Source: Streptomyces sp. R44 (lineage in GTDB: Bacteria > Actinomycetota > Actinomycetes > Streptomycetales > Streptomycetaceae). From it: a stretch of 64,000 bases of DNA. Numbering within the stretch: the stretch's first letter is position 1; each line of letters begins with the position of its first letter. The translations under genes were made by a program, and so were the position numbers. Shown here piece after piece: positions 8,110 through 16,533 of the stretch. The DNA lies in NCBI RefSeq assembly GCF_041053105.1, contig NZ_CP163444.1, forward strand, positions 62,001 through 126,000, given 5' to 3'. The notes beneath the pieces are model-generated. The model ran no database searches and was not told the DNA's origin. It worked only from the letters and a program-made list of their open reading frames with translations.

Positions 8110-8760
8110 TCAGGGATCGTCGAGGAGCTGGGCTACGAGGTACGCCGCTTGCCTGTGCCAAAGACCGGCTCTTCGCAGCATGGTGTGGCCGCCGGCAGGC
8201 ATCCTGATTCCCACGGCATCGGCACCGACGGCGCGGGCGCGATGAATGAAGTTCCATGACTCTTGGGCAGAGGTGACACGGTCTGCTTCATCGTGGAGGA
8301 GAAACAGACGTCGTCCGGTGAGGTGATCGACGGGATCGCCGGGCGGGCACCACGGTGCGAGAGCGACCACTCCTCGTACTGCTGGGTCCCCCGCCACGCG
8401 TAGGGCGGCTCGCCCACCCATCGAGTGGCCGATCAGAATGATGGGGATGTCTCCCGCGTGCTCTCGAATGTCCGCGAGGGCCGTGTGAGCATATCGGGCG
8501 GCGTCAGCGTGCGCTCCGTTCCAACCCTTGCGACGGTATGTGACGCAGGCAATGCATACGGGCCGGGGACGGACTGCGCGGAGGACCGCAGAGCTGAAAG
8601 GTCTCATGCGGAGGGCAGCGAGATCCATCCGTGGTGGTGGTTGAAGCCCGTCAGCATGGCCTCCGGGCAGGAGGATTACAGCAGCGACGGGCGCGAGAGG
8701 CGCCTGTCTCAAGATGAGGCGCTCACCGAGCTGTCTCGTGTTGCGAGCGAAGAGAGACAC
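8110..8760 (-). CDS. alpha/beta-hydrolase fold protein
   Basis: A 216-residue serine hydrolase. The nucleophile elbow is IGHSMGGRAAL (G-x-S-x-G), the acid probably the Asp in FLLHDEADRVT, and the His in MPAGGHTMLRR. The early strand VAAVILLPGGHADG supplies the oxyanion region. The fold resembles small dienelactone-hydrolase or lysophospholipase-like enzymes. The gene is last in the minus-strand run behind DUF1295, only 6 bp from that stop, and converges on litR with 9 bp between stops. An esterase acting on a modified acyl lipid would fit the context, but this is inference. Confidence 0.82.
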   Translation of the reverse strand: MSLFARNTRQLGERLILRQAPLAPVAAVILLPGGHADGLQPPPRMDLAALRMRPFSSAVLRAVRPRPVCIACVTYRRKGWNGAHADAARYAHTALADIREHAGDIPIILIGHSMGGRAALRVAGDPAVRGVVALAPWCPPGDPVDHLTGRRLFLLHDEADRVTSAQESWNFIHRARAVGADAVGIRMPAGGHTMLRRAGLWHRQAAYLVAQLLDDP

Positions 8761-8766
8761 CTCAGG

Positions 8767-9597
8767 TCATCGCTTTCGCGGGCCGGAGGCGCCGGCAGGT
8801 TGGCGTGGGGGCCGCGGGAAGAAGCCGCTCGTCCGCGCCCGGTATTCGGCGTAACCGGGGCGTTGTGCCATGTGGTTCTCCAGCAGCCTCTTGCCGCTGC
8901 CGAAGATGAGGAGACCGCTCATGACCAGAGGCGAGACGACGGTGAGCGCGGCAGTCTCCCATGATGCGCACGCCATCAGATAGATGCCCCACCACACAAG
9001 GAAGTCGCCGAAGTAGTTGGGATGGCGGGTCCAGCTCCACAGGCCCTGGTCCATGATGCGGCCCTTATTCGTGGGGTCGGCCTTGAACCGGGCGAGTTGA
9101 TGGTCTCCCGTCGCCTCGAAGAACACTCCGGCTGCCCACAGCGTGATTCCGGCGGCTGTCGTGGCGTCGAGGGGCATGGGGGCGAGGCAAGCTACCTGAA
9201 CAGGCAAGGAAACGAGCCAGACCAGGGCCCCCTGGAGGAGGTAGACGGTGCGCAGAGCGTAGAGGCTTTGGTTGCCCGTGGCACGGGCAAGCATGCGTGC
9301 ATACCTCGGGTCTTCGCCGTGTCCACGACCGCGCCGGGCGATGTGAACGGAAAGCCGCAGTCCCCACACGATGGTGGCCAGTGTGACGACGGCCCTGCGG
9401 GCGCTGTCACCGTACCCGTCGGAGAGAAACCAGGAGACCGCTGCCACGGAGGCGAAGGCGATGCCCCACGCGATATCGACAAGTCGGTGCAGGCCTCTGG
9501 CGTTGCCTATGGCGAAGGTGATGAGCATGACGGTCATCGCTGTGCCTGCGGAGGCTGCCAGGAGGAGCGCAAGCCCGTCGGTTTCGATTGATGTCAC
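8767..9597 (-). CDS. DUF1295 (steroid 5-alpha-reductase-like) membrane protein
   Basis: A 276-residue integral membrane protein of the COG3752/PF06966 family. Several hydrophobic segments precede the conserved C-terminal block LWSWTRHPNYFGDFLVWWG, which resembles the NADPH/ligand region of steroid 5-alpha reductases and isoprenylcysteine methyltransferases. The GTG start at 9597 overlaps the TGA of the preceding 81-aa gene (GTGA), with GGAAAGG upstream, indicating translational coupling. DUF1295 genes commonly accompany the CFA/DUF1365/FAD-oxidoreductase set, so a lipid double-bond or methyl-branch reductase role is plausible but unproven. Confidence 0.88.
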   Translation of the reverse strand: MTSIETDGLALLLAASAGTAMTVMLITFAIGNARGLHRLVDIAWGIAFASVAAVSWFLSDGYGDSARRAVVTLATIVWGLRLSVHIARRGRGHGEDPRYARMLARATGNQSLYALRTVYLLQGALVWLVSLPVQVACLAPMPLDATTAAGITLWAAGVFFEATGDHQLARFKADPTNKGRIMDQGLWSWTRHPNYFGDFLVWWGIYLMACASWETAALTVVSPLVMSGLLIFGSGKRLLENHMAQRPGYAEYRARTSGFFPRPPRQPAGASGPRKR

Positions 9598-9839
9598 GGG
9601 CGTGCCTTTCCCGCGTACCAGTGTGCGAGTGGGGCAGGCATGGCGGTCTGGCCAAGTCGGTCGGTTCGCACGGCGAGGATCTGGTCGACGCCCGGGAGCG
9701 AGAGCGTCCATCCGAGCGGTCGCAGGTGTACGTCGGGGGCGATGTATTTTTCGATGAAGGGGCCGCCACCAGGTTGTACGGCGCCGCGCGCGGCTAGGAG
9801 CGGGGCTATGCCGTGCTGGGGGGAGGAATTCAAACCCAT
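9594..9839 (-). CDS. small protein coupled between CFA-type and DUF1295 genes
   Basis: An 81-residue frame fills the gap exactly. Its ATG at 9839 overlaps the CFA-gene stop by 10 bp, and its TGA overlaps the GTG of DUF1295. Double translational coupling inside an operon argues strongly that it is expressed. The sequence (MGLNSSPQHGIAPLLAARG..., then GWTLSLPGVDQILAVRTDRLGQ...) has no signal peptide or clear membrane segment and no cysteines. I do not recognise a family. It may be an accessory subunit, or the remnant of a larger domain that occupies this position in related operons. Confidence 0.55.
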   Translation of the reverse strand: MGLNSSPQHGIAPLLAARGAVQPGGGPFIEKYIAPDVHLRPLGWTLSLPGVDQILAVRTDRLGQTAMPAPLAHWYAGKARP

Positions 9840-11143
9840 CCCTCTGCCCCCTGCATGCCCGTTGCCGTGAGGACGAGTTGTCGGACGTCGAGGTAGCCGG
9901 CTCGGAATCCGGCTTCCGAGTAGGCGAGGTAGAGCTCCCACATACGGCGGAAGACGTGGTCGAAACCGAGGGCGTGGACGGCTTCGCCTTCAGACAGGAA
10001 CTTCTCGCGCCACAGCCGCAGGGTCTCGGCGTAGTGGTCGGCGTAACCGGTGTCGTGGACGATGTCCAGGCCGGCCGCGGCGCTGTGCTGGGCGATGGCC
10101 TCCCGTGAAGGGATGAGTCCGCCGGGGAAGATGTACTTGCTGATCCAGGTGTGGGTTCGGGAGGTGGCGAGCATCCTGTCGTGCGGCATGGTGATCGCCT
10201 GGAGCACGGCGCGGCCGCCGGGAGACAGGAGTCGACGGAGGGTGGCGCAGTAGGCGGGCCAGTACTCGTGGCCGACGGCCTCGATCATCTCCACACTGAC
10301 GACAGCGTCGTATTGGCCTCGTAGCTGGCGGTAGTCCCGGAGTTCAACGTTGACACGGTCGGCGAAGCCAGCCGTCCGGATGCGCTCCGTCGCCAAGGCC
10401 TGCTGCTCCTCCGAGAGGGTGACGGTACGCACCCGGGCCCCTCGGGCGGCGGCCCGGAGGGCGAGTTCGCCCCAGCCGGTGCCGATCTCCAGAAGCCGGG
10501 TTCCGGGGCCGACCTGGGCCAGGTCGAGGAGTTGGTCGATCTTTCGATGCTGAGCAGCCATGAGGTCCGCGCTGCTTGCCGGCAAGGAGTCGAATACTGC
10601 GGACGAGTAGGTCAGGCTGGGGTCGAGGAACAGGGCGAAGAGGTCGTTGGAGAGGTCGTAGTGGCGATGGATGTTCTGACGTGCTCCGTCGAGCGAGTTA
10701 CGGTCGAGCAGGGGCCTGCTGTGCACCCAGAGACGGCGTAGTCGGCGCAGCGGGGCCGGAACGAGGTCGTCGACGTGACGGGCGAGGACGGTGAGCAGTT
10801 CGACGAGGTTGTCGCTGTCCCACTCGTCGGCCATGTAGGACTCGCCGAAGCCGATGAGTCCGTCCTCGCCGATCCTCTGGTAGAAGGACCGCGGGTCGTG
10901 GAGTGTCAGCGTCGGCATCGTCGCGGGGCCGTCTGCTGTGGCGATCCTGGGCCGGTCGTCGAGCGGGGTGACTATCCGCAGCGGCAGGCGCGCGAACGCG
11001 CGGTCCACCATGGTGCGCGCGACGGCCGTGCGGATGACCGAGGCACGGGGCTGTCGGGCGACGTCCGGCCAATGCCCGGCATCGATCGACGAGGGCTGGT
11101 TGGCGGTATCGGATGCGGAGACCGGGGGCGGCGAGAGAGTCAC
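9830..11143 (-). CDS. cyclopropane-fatty-acyl-phospholipid synthase family methyltransferase
   Basis: A 437-residue SAM-dependent methyltransferase of the CFA family (COG2230). An N-terminal lipid-binding domain (residues 40-150) is followed by NIHRHYDLSNDLFALFLDP (157-175), then the SAM motif LEIGTGWGELAL (218-229) and a C-terminal region with WISKYIFPGGLIP. Family members add a methylene or methyl group to an unsaturated acyl chain in phospholipid, giving cyclopropane, 10-methyl or 11-methyl (furan fatty acid precursor) chains. GTG at 11143 overlaps the DUF1365 TGA, with AAGAAGG as ribosome site. The genetic company (FAD oxidoreductase, DUF1365, DUF1295, a light regulator) suggests a stress-induced membrane modification rather than housekeeping cyclopropanation. 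Confidence 0.92.
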   Translation of the reverse strand: MTLSPPPVSASDTANQPSSIDAGHWPDVARQPRASVIRTAVARTMVDRAFARLPLRIVTPLDDRPRIATADGPATMPTLTLHDPRSFYQRIGEDGLIGFGESYMADEWDSDNLVELLTVLARHVDDLVPAPLRRLRRLWVHSRPLLDRNSLDGARQNIHRHYDLSNDLFALFLDPSLTYSSAVFDSLPASSADLMAAQHRKIDQLLDLAQVGPGTRLLEIGTGWGELALRAAARGARVRTVTLSEEQQALATERIRTAGFADRVNVELRDYRQLRGQYDAVVSVEMIEAVGHEYWPAYCATLRRLLSPGGRAVLQAITMPHDRMLATSRTHTWISKYIFPGGLIPSREAIAQHSAAAGLDIVHDTGYADHYAETLRLWREKFLSEGEAVHALGFDHVFRRMWELYLAYSEAGFRAGYLDVRQLVLTATGMQGAEGWV

Positions 11144-11934
11144 AGCATGCCTTCTTGAAGGGGAGGGGTGGGCCGGGACCTGACGGGCAGCCCCTTGAGG
11201 TACAGCCGGATGCCATGGCGGCGTATCCCGAGCGATACGGCCGCGGTCGACCATGGGTGACGCACGGCGGCAGCAAGGAGCGTGCCTGTCGCTGCGGGAC
11301 GGCGGGTGCCACGGACGGTTGCGGTCAGAGGGCTGAGTCCATCGGTGTGGCGAAGCTGAACGGTGATGTCCAGGCGGTCGTCGGGCAGCGGTAGCCGCAT
11401 CCGGTAGGAGCCCTCGACGTCGAAGAACGGTGAGACGTAGAACGTCTTGGGAATCTCGTCGCGTCCCTGCGGGTCGGGCCGCAGGAGGTAGCAGTGTCTC
11501 TGTCCGTACGTGTTGTGCACCTCCGCGACCACGCAGACCAGGCGTCCGGCCTTGTTGTGGCACCAGTACAGGGTCAGGGGGTTGAAGACGTGGCCCAGGA
11601 CGCGCGCGTGCCCGAGCATCAGGACGGGCCCATCCGCGTCGGAAACGCCGTTGGCGGCGAGGTAACTGTTCAGGCCCGCGCGCAGGCTGGGCGCGGCGCC
11701 GCCGAAATGGTCACGGGGGTCGAAGCGGGCGAGGGGACGCAGGATGCGGGGTAGACGGGGGAGATCATCGATGTCGACCAGCCAGAAGTACGTGCGGTGG
11801 CGGAACCCGTACCGCGTAGGTGCGACGCGTGTGTGGACGACTTCGCTCATGTAGAGGGCTGGGACGTTGGGGAGCTTGCCGCTCTTCATGCGCCTGGCAG
11901 GTTCTGGGGCGGCTGGTGGTCCGGCAGTAGTCAC
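11140..11934 (-). CDS. DUF1365 family protein
   Basis: A 264-residue member of COG3496/PF07103. Conserved blocks are VVHTRVAPTRYGFRHRTYFW near the start, LMLGHARVLGHVFNPLTLYWC in the middle and EVHNTYGQRHCYLL, then KTFYVSPFF. The family is of unknown reaction and almost always lies beside an FAD oxidoreductase and a CFA-type methyltransferase, as here. GTG at 11934 is preferred because GGAG lies eight bases upstream; an alternative GTG overlaps the end of the previous gene. The stop overlaps the next start, so stoichiometric expression with the methyltransferase is likely. Confidence 0.9.
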   Translation of the reverse strand: MTTAGPPAAPEPARRMKSGKLPNVPALYMSEVVHTRVAPTRYGFRHRTYFWLVDIDDLPRLPRILRPLARFDPRDHFGGAAPSLRAGLNSYLAANGVSDADGPVLMLGHARVLGHVFNPLTLYWCHNKAGRLVCVVAEVHNTYGQRHCYLLRPDPQGRDEIPKTFYVSPFFDVEGSYRMRLPLPDDRLDITVQLRHTDGLSPLTATVRGTRRPAATGTLLAAAVRHPWSTAAVSLGIRRHGIRLYLKGLPVRSRPTPPLQEGML

Positions 11935-11948
11935 GACACGTTCTCCGT

Positions 11949-13205
11949 TCACCAGTTCGCTCCAAGAGACCGGGCTGCCTCGACCCCCGATCGGCACCCG
12001 TCTTCGTGGAACCCCCAGCCGTGGTAGGCGCCCGCGTAGGCGGTGACGGAGGTGTTGAGGTCGGGAAGCATGCGCTGGGCGGCGACGGACTCGGGGGTGT
12101 ACACGGGATGCTCGTAGGTCATCCGTGCAAGCACGGTGGATTCGTCGACGCGTCCACTGGGGTTGAGCGTGACGATGTGGGGTTCTTCTCCGTCCAAGCG
12201 TTGCAGCCGGTTCATGTCGTAGCTGACCTGGACCGATCCGGGGCGGGATGTACAGGAGGGGAGCCAGTAGTTCCAGGAGGCTCGCGCGTGCCGGCTCCGG
12301 GGCAGAAGGGTGGTGTCCCGATGCAGCACCGTCGGGTTCTGGGAGTAGGTGAAGGCCCCGAGAACACGTCGTTCCTGTTCGCTCGGGTCGGCGAGCAGTC
12401 GCAATGCGAGGTCGGCGTGCACCGCCAGGACGACGGCGGAGTATGCGGTCGACTCGCCGTCCTCCGTGATGACGCGAGCCTGATCCACGCCGCGTGCGAC
12501 GCTGCGGACGGGCGTGGCGGTCCGGACGGCGGTGATTTCCTTCGCGACACGTTCGACGTATGCGGCAGAGCCACCGGTGACCGTCTTCCACTGGGGGGAT
12601 CCGGTCACCGACAGCAGTCCGTGGTGGCTGAGGAACTGGAAGAGGTACGCCGCGGGGTACTTGAGAGCGATGTCGGGTGCGCAGGACCACACGGCCGCGA
12701 CGAGCGGAATCGCGAAGTGGCCGACGAAGTACGGCGTGAAATGGTGCTTTCGAAGGAAGTCGCCCAACGTCATCGATTCGTCGCCGGATGCGAGCAGGCG
12801 GCGGGCGGCGCGGTGGAAGCGGGGGACTTCGGCGAGCATGCGCAGATGGGATGCGCGGCGGGCGTTGCCACCACCGAGAAGCCCTCGTGGGCCGCGTGCT
12901 CCGGCGTACTCCAGAGCACATCCGTCACAGCGGACGGACATGCTCATCTCTGAGTCCTGGGTTGCCACGCCGAGCTCACGGAAGAGCCGCACGAGGAGGG
13001 GGTAAGTCCGTTCGTTGTGGACGATGAAGCCAGTGTCGACGCGAACGACCCCTCCTTCACGCGTGGGCAGTTCGTGAGTGTGGGCATGGCCTCCCAGGCG
13101 GTCCTCGGCCTCGTACAAGGTGACGTCGTGGACGCGATCAAGGATGTAGGCAGCCGTCAGGCCCGCCACGCCCGCCCCTACGACCGCAATGCTTCGGCGG
13201 TTCAT
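11949..13205 (-). CDS. FAD/NAD(P)-dependent amine-oxidase-like oxidoreductase
   Basis: A 418-residue flavoprotein of the COG2907 type. The ADP-binding motif IAVVGAGVAGLTAAY occupies residues 5-19, followed by the acidic strand end TLYEAEDRLGGHAHT. DTGFIVHNERTYPLLVRLF and WKTVTGGSAAYVERV are typical of this group, and a C-terminal FAD contact is near AGAYHGWGFHEDG. These proteins sit next to DUF1365 and CFA-type methyltransferase genes; in furan fatty acid producers a flavoenzyme in such a set introduces a double bond into methylated acyl chains. ATG 13205 is preceded by GGTGGAG. This is the first gene of the minus-strand operon running to 8110. Confidence 0.9.
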   Translation of the reverse strand: MNRRSIAVVGAGVAGLTAAYILDRVHDVTLYEAEDRLGGHAHTHELPTREGGVVRVDTGFIVHNERTYPLLVRLFRELGVATQDSEMSMSVRCDGCALEYAGARGPRGLLGGGNARRASHLRMLAEVPRFHRAARRLLASGDESMTLGDFLRKHHFTPYFVGHFAIPLVAAVWSCAPDIALKYPAAYLFQFLSHHGLLSVTGSPQWKTVTGGSAAYVERVAKEITAVRTATPVRSVARGVDQARVITEDGESTAYSAVVLAVHADLALRLLADPSEQERRVLGAFTYSQNPTVLHRDTTLLPRSRHARASWNYWLPSCTSRPGSVQVSYDMNRLQRLDGEEPHIVTLNPSGRVDESTVLARMTYEHPVYTPESVAAQRMLPDLNTSVTAYAGAYHGWGFHEDGCRSGVEAARSLGANW

Positions 13206-13855
13206 CGTCTCCACCCCACATATCACGGGCCCCAGCCCACAAAGCCGTAGCTCTCGCTCATCGCCTATTCGGAGCCGTTCACCGATCGGATGGGAAGCTG
13301 CTCGGACATCAGCGCCGTCCACAGTGAAGCGCTGAGCCTCACGCCTCACCTTTGCCCGATCAGGTTCTTCCACACCGGCAAGTCAGAACAACACGCATCG
13401 TTTACGCGTCGAATAAGGAGCTCTGGCCGAAGTACGGTGATGCGGGCCGGCAGCTCAGCTTGAGTGCCGAGTCCGTCGGAACCGGGGCATGACGTCCGCC
13501 GGCACGATCAGCGGGTCGGGACTGTCGTACCGAGCGCGCTCGATGCCACTGATGGTCCATGGCTGGTGCACAGCTGGGGGCTGCAGCCCCTTCAGTCCTG
13601 GCACCCGACGATGGACGAACCGGCCGTCCGGGTGGTGGCGCTGGCCTTGCCGGACCGGGTTGAGGACTCGCTCGGGTCGTTTGTCGGTGCGGTGCCGTCT
13701 TGCCTGTCTCAGCTTGCCGGTCCAAGGGTGCACGTCGCTGAGACTGTGTGGGCGCCGATGTCCGGCGGCTTCTCGAGCGGCTGCGCATCCGGGAGCGTGA
13801 GGCGCGGAGAAGATGCTTCAAAGCCTGACGCGCAGATCACCGGAGTCATCGCATC
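13206..13855. other. divergent promoter region of the light-response island
   Basis: This 650-bp gap separates the minus-strand lipid operon from the plus-strand ferrochelatase-photolyase pair, so both promoters should lie here. The left 230 bp are less GC-rich (for example around 13390-13425). An open plus-strand frame runs through about 13530-13850 and a minus-strand one through 13460-13730, but neither has a start with a ribosome site or a family I recognise. No T-n-TACA repeat array was found by eye. Confidence 0.4.
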
Positions 13856-15034
13856 ATGTCCGATCAGCACGATCCCGCCCCGTACGACGCCCTGCTGCTG
13901 CTCTCCTTCGGCGGCCCCGAGGGCCCGGACGACGTGGTCCCGTTCCTGGAGAACGTGACGCGCGGCCGCGGCATCCCGAAGGAACGGCTCAAGGAAGTGG
14001 GGCAGCACTACTTCCTCTTCGGTGGCGTCTCCCCGATCAACGACCAGAACCGCGCGCTGCTCGACGCGCTGCGGACGGACTTCGCGCAGGCCGGGCTCGG
14101 CCTGCCGGTCCACTGGGGAAACCGGAACTGGGCGCCGTACCTCACCGACACCCTCCGCGAGATGATCACCGACGGGCGGCGCCACATCGCCGTCCTCACC
14201 ACCAGCGCGTACGCCTCCTACTCCGGCTGCCGCCAGTACCGGGAGAACCTCGCCGACGCGCTCGCCACCCTGGAGGCGGAGGGGCTCCCGCTGCCCCGGG
14301 TCGACAAGCTCCGGCACTACTTCAACCACCCCGGCTTCGTCGAGCCGATGGTCGAGGGCGTCCTCGCCTCCCTCGCGGAGCTCGACCCCGCGGCGCGGGT
14401 CGGCGCCCACCTGGCCTTCACCACCCACTCCATCCCCGACTCCGCCGCCGACAGCTCCGGCCCGGTCACCGAGCACGGCGACGGCGGGGCGTACGTGAAG
14501 CAGCACCTGGACGTGGCCCGGGTGATCGTCGACGCGGTCCGCGAGGAGACCGGCATCGCCCACCCCTGGAAGCTCGTCTACCAGTCCCGCAGCGGCGCCC
14601 CCCACATCCCGTGGCTGGAGCCCGACATCTGCGACCACCTGGAGGAGCTGCACGCAGCCGGCGCGCCCGCCGCCGTCATGGTGCCGATCGGCTTCGTCTC
14701 CGACCACATGGAGGTCCTCTACGACCTCGACACCGAGGCCACGGCCAAGGCGGCCGAGCTGGGGCTGCCCGTCCGGCGCTCGGCGACCGTCGGGGCCGAC
14801 CCGCGCTTCGCCGCCGCCGTCCGCGAGCTCGTCCTGGAGCGCGCCGCGAACGAGCGGGGGACCAGGGTCGAGCGGTGCGCGCTCGGCGCCCTCGGCCCCT
14901 CCCACGACCTCTGCCCGATCGGCTGCTGCCCCGCCAGGGCGGAGCGGCCCGCCGCGGCCGGCGCCGACAGCCCGTACGCGTCGTTCGATGTCGAAGGAGG
15001 AATGGATGAGCACGCCACACTGGCTCTTCGGTGA
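13856..15034 (+). CDS. hemH: ferrochelatase (coproporphyrin ferrochelatase type)
   Basis: A 392-residue enzyme that inserts iron into a porphyrin; in actinobacteria the usual substrate is coproporphyrin III. The catalytic His is H191 in [10 protein letters not shown], and the metal-path Glu is E286 in [14 protein letters not shown]. The N-terminal [13 protein letters not shown] is standard. C-terminal C353, C357 and C358 in [11 protein letters not shown], with C341, fit the [2Fe-2S] site of actinobacterial enzymes. ATG 13856 follows CGGAG. The last 29 bp overlap the photolyase gene. Its place here, away from other heme genes, suggests a second copy, perhaps one that lowers photosensitising porphyrin on illumination. 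Confidence 0.93.
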   Translation: MSDQHDPAPYDALLLLSFGGPEGPDDVVPFLENVTRGRGIPKERLKEVGQHYFLFGGVSPINDQNRALLDALRTDFAQAGLGLPVHWGNRNWAPYLTDTLREMITDGRRHIAVLTTSAYASYSGCRQYRENLADALATLEAEGLPLPRVDKLRHYFNHPGFVEPMVEGVLASLAELDPAARVGAHLAFTTHSIPDSAADSSGPVTEHGDGGAYVKQHLDVARVIVDAVREETGIAHPWKLVYQSRSGAPHIPWLEPDICDHLEELHAAGAPAAVMVPIGFVSDHMEVLYDLDTEATAKAAELGLPVRRSATVGADPRFAAAVRELVLERAANERGTRVERCALGALGPSHDLCPIGCCPARAERPAAAGADSPYASFDVEGGMDEHATLALR

Positions 15035-16511
15035 TCAGCTGGGGCCTTCGTTCGCGGCACCGGCCGCCGGCGGTCCTGGCCGCCACTCGCCGTTGTTGAT
15101 GATCGAGTCGCGCGCAGTGTTCCGACGTCGCCGATTCCATCGGGCCAAAGCTCATCTGATCCTGTCAGCGATGCGCCACCGTGCCGCTGAGCTCGGTGAC
15201 CGTGTCACCTACATCAAGGCCGACACCTACAGGGACGGCCTGGAAGACTGCTTGGGGGGCGGCCGTGTGACCGTCCACCACCCCACTTCGCGGGCCGCGC
15301 TGTCGCTCGTGTCCTCGATGAACAACGTCACCGTCCTACCTGCCCGTGGTTTCCTCCTCGGCCAGGACGAGTTCGCCGGCTGGGCGCGAGCCGGAGAAGG
15401 GCGAGGGCTCCGGCTCGAGGCGTTCTACCGGCACGTGCGCCAGGAGCACGAAATCCTCATGGACGGCGACAGACCCGCCGGTGGTACGTGGAATCTCGAC
15501 CACGACAACCGAGAGCCTCCCCCGCGCGGAGCCGCGACGCTCGAAGCACCGCCACCGTATCGGCCACGGGAGGACGACATCGACGCCGAGGTCCGCCATG
15601 ACCTGGATCGCTGGGAACGCGCCGGTGACGTTTCGTTCGTCGGCCACGATGGCCCCCGACTGTTCCCGGCAGACCGTCGCGAAGCACTCGCCGCCCTCCG
15701 ACGCTTCATCGAGTACCGGCTCGCAGCCTTCGGCGCCTACGAAGATGCCATGCTGGCAGCGGACCCGACCATGAGCCACAGCCTGCTGTCGTCCTCGCTC
15801 AACTTGGGCTTGCTGGATCCGGCCGAGTGCGTGGAACGGGCCGAGGCCGCTTGGCGGGCTGGAGACGCCCCCTTGAACTCGGTCGAGGGCTTCATCCGAC
15901 AGATCGCTGGGTGGCGGGAATACGTCTGGCATCTCTACTGGTACTTCGGCGAGAGCTACCGGGCATCGAACACACTGCGACATCACGCTCCGCTGCCCGC
16001 CTGGTGGACGGATCTGGACGCAGACGCCTTGACGGCACGTTGCCTGTCGACGGTCATCCGCCAAGTCGGAGAAACTGGTTGGACTCATCACATCCCGCGC
16101 CTGATGGTGCTCGGCAGCTACGCACTCCAACGGGGGTGGGATCCCGCCGCAGTGACTGACTGGTTCCATCGCTGCTTCATCGACGGCTACGACTGGGTCA
16201 TGCTGCCCAATGTGGTCGGAATGTCTCAGTACGCCGATGGCGGCCGGATGACGACCAAGCCCTACACATCAGGCGGCGCCTATATCGACCACATGAGCGA
16301 CTTGTGCGGGTCTTGTCGGTATCGCCCCGACCGGCGCGTCGGACCGGACGCATGTCCCTTCACCGCCGGATACTGGGCCTTTATGGACCGCCATCGGCGT
16401 CTCCTCGCGCGCAACGCTCGCACCTCTGCCCAGGTGCACGGACTCGATCGACTCGTCGACCTTCCAGATCTTGTCCGTCAGGACCGTGCCCGTGGCGCAG
16501 CCCCACCGTGA
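15006..16511 (+). CDS. iron-sulphur bacterial cryptochrome/photolyase (FeS-BCP, PhrB-like)
   Basis: A 501-residue member of the DPRP/FeS-BCP branch of photolyases. The N-terminus [11 protein letters not shown] begins the antenna-binding Rossmann domain, and the C-terminal half is the helical FAD domain with [18 protein letters not shown] and [15 protein letters not shown]. Four cysteines, C346, C434, C437 and C450, have the same spacing as the [4Fe-4S] ligands of Agrobacterium PhrB. PhrB repairs (6-4) photoproducts using blue light. The ATG at 15006 is chosen because AAGGAGG ends about six bases before it; it lies inside the ferrochelatase 3' end, so translation of the two is probably coupled. 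Confidence 0.95.
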   Translation: MSTPHWLFGDQLGPSFAAPAAGGPGRHSPLLMIESRAVFRRRRFHRAKAHLILSAMRHRAAELGDRVTYIKADTYRDGLEDCLGGGRVTVHHPTSRAALSLVSSMNNVTVLPARGFLLGQDEFAGWARAGEGRGLRLEAFYRHVRQEHEILMDGDRPAGGTWNLDHDNREPPPRGAATLEAPPPYRPREDDIDAEVRHDLDRWERAGDVSFVGHDGPRLFPADRREALAALRRFIEYRLAAFGAYEDAMLAADPTMSHSLLSSSLNLGLLDPAECVERAEAAWRAGDAPLNSVEGFIRQIAGWREYVWHLYWYFGESYRASNTLRHHAPLPAWWTDLDADALTARCLSTVIRQVGETGWTHHIPRLMVLGSYALQRGWDPAAVTDWFHRCFIDGYDWVMLPNVVGMSQYADGGRMTTKPYTSGGAYIDHMSDLCGSCRYRPDRRVGPDACPFTAGYWAFMDRHRRLLARNARTSAQVHGLDRLVDLPDLVRQDRARGAAPP

Positions 16512-16533
16512 GTGGACAAGCGAGCCGGACAGC

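Noticed and set aside
13464..13855. Plus-strand frame in the divergent promoter region between lipid and photolyase operons
   Set aside because: No ribosome site, no family resemblance and mediocre codon pattern; an equally open frame exists on the other strand.
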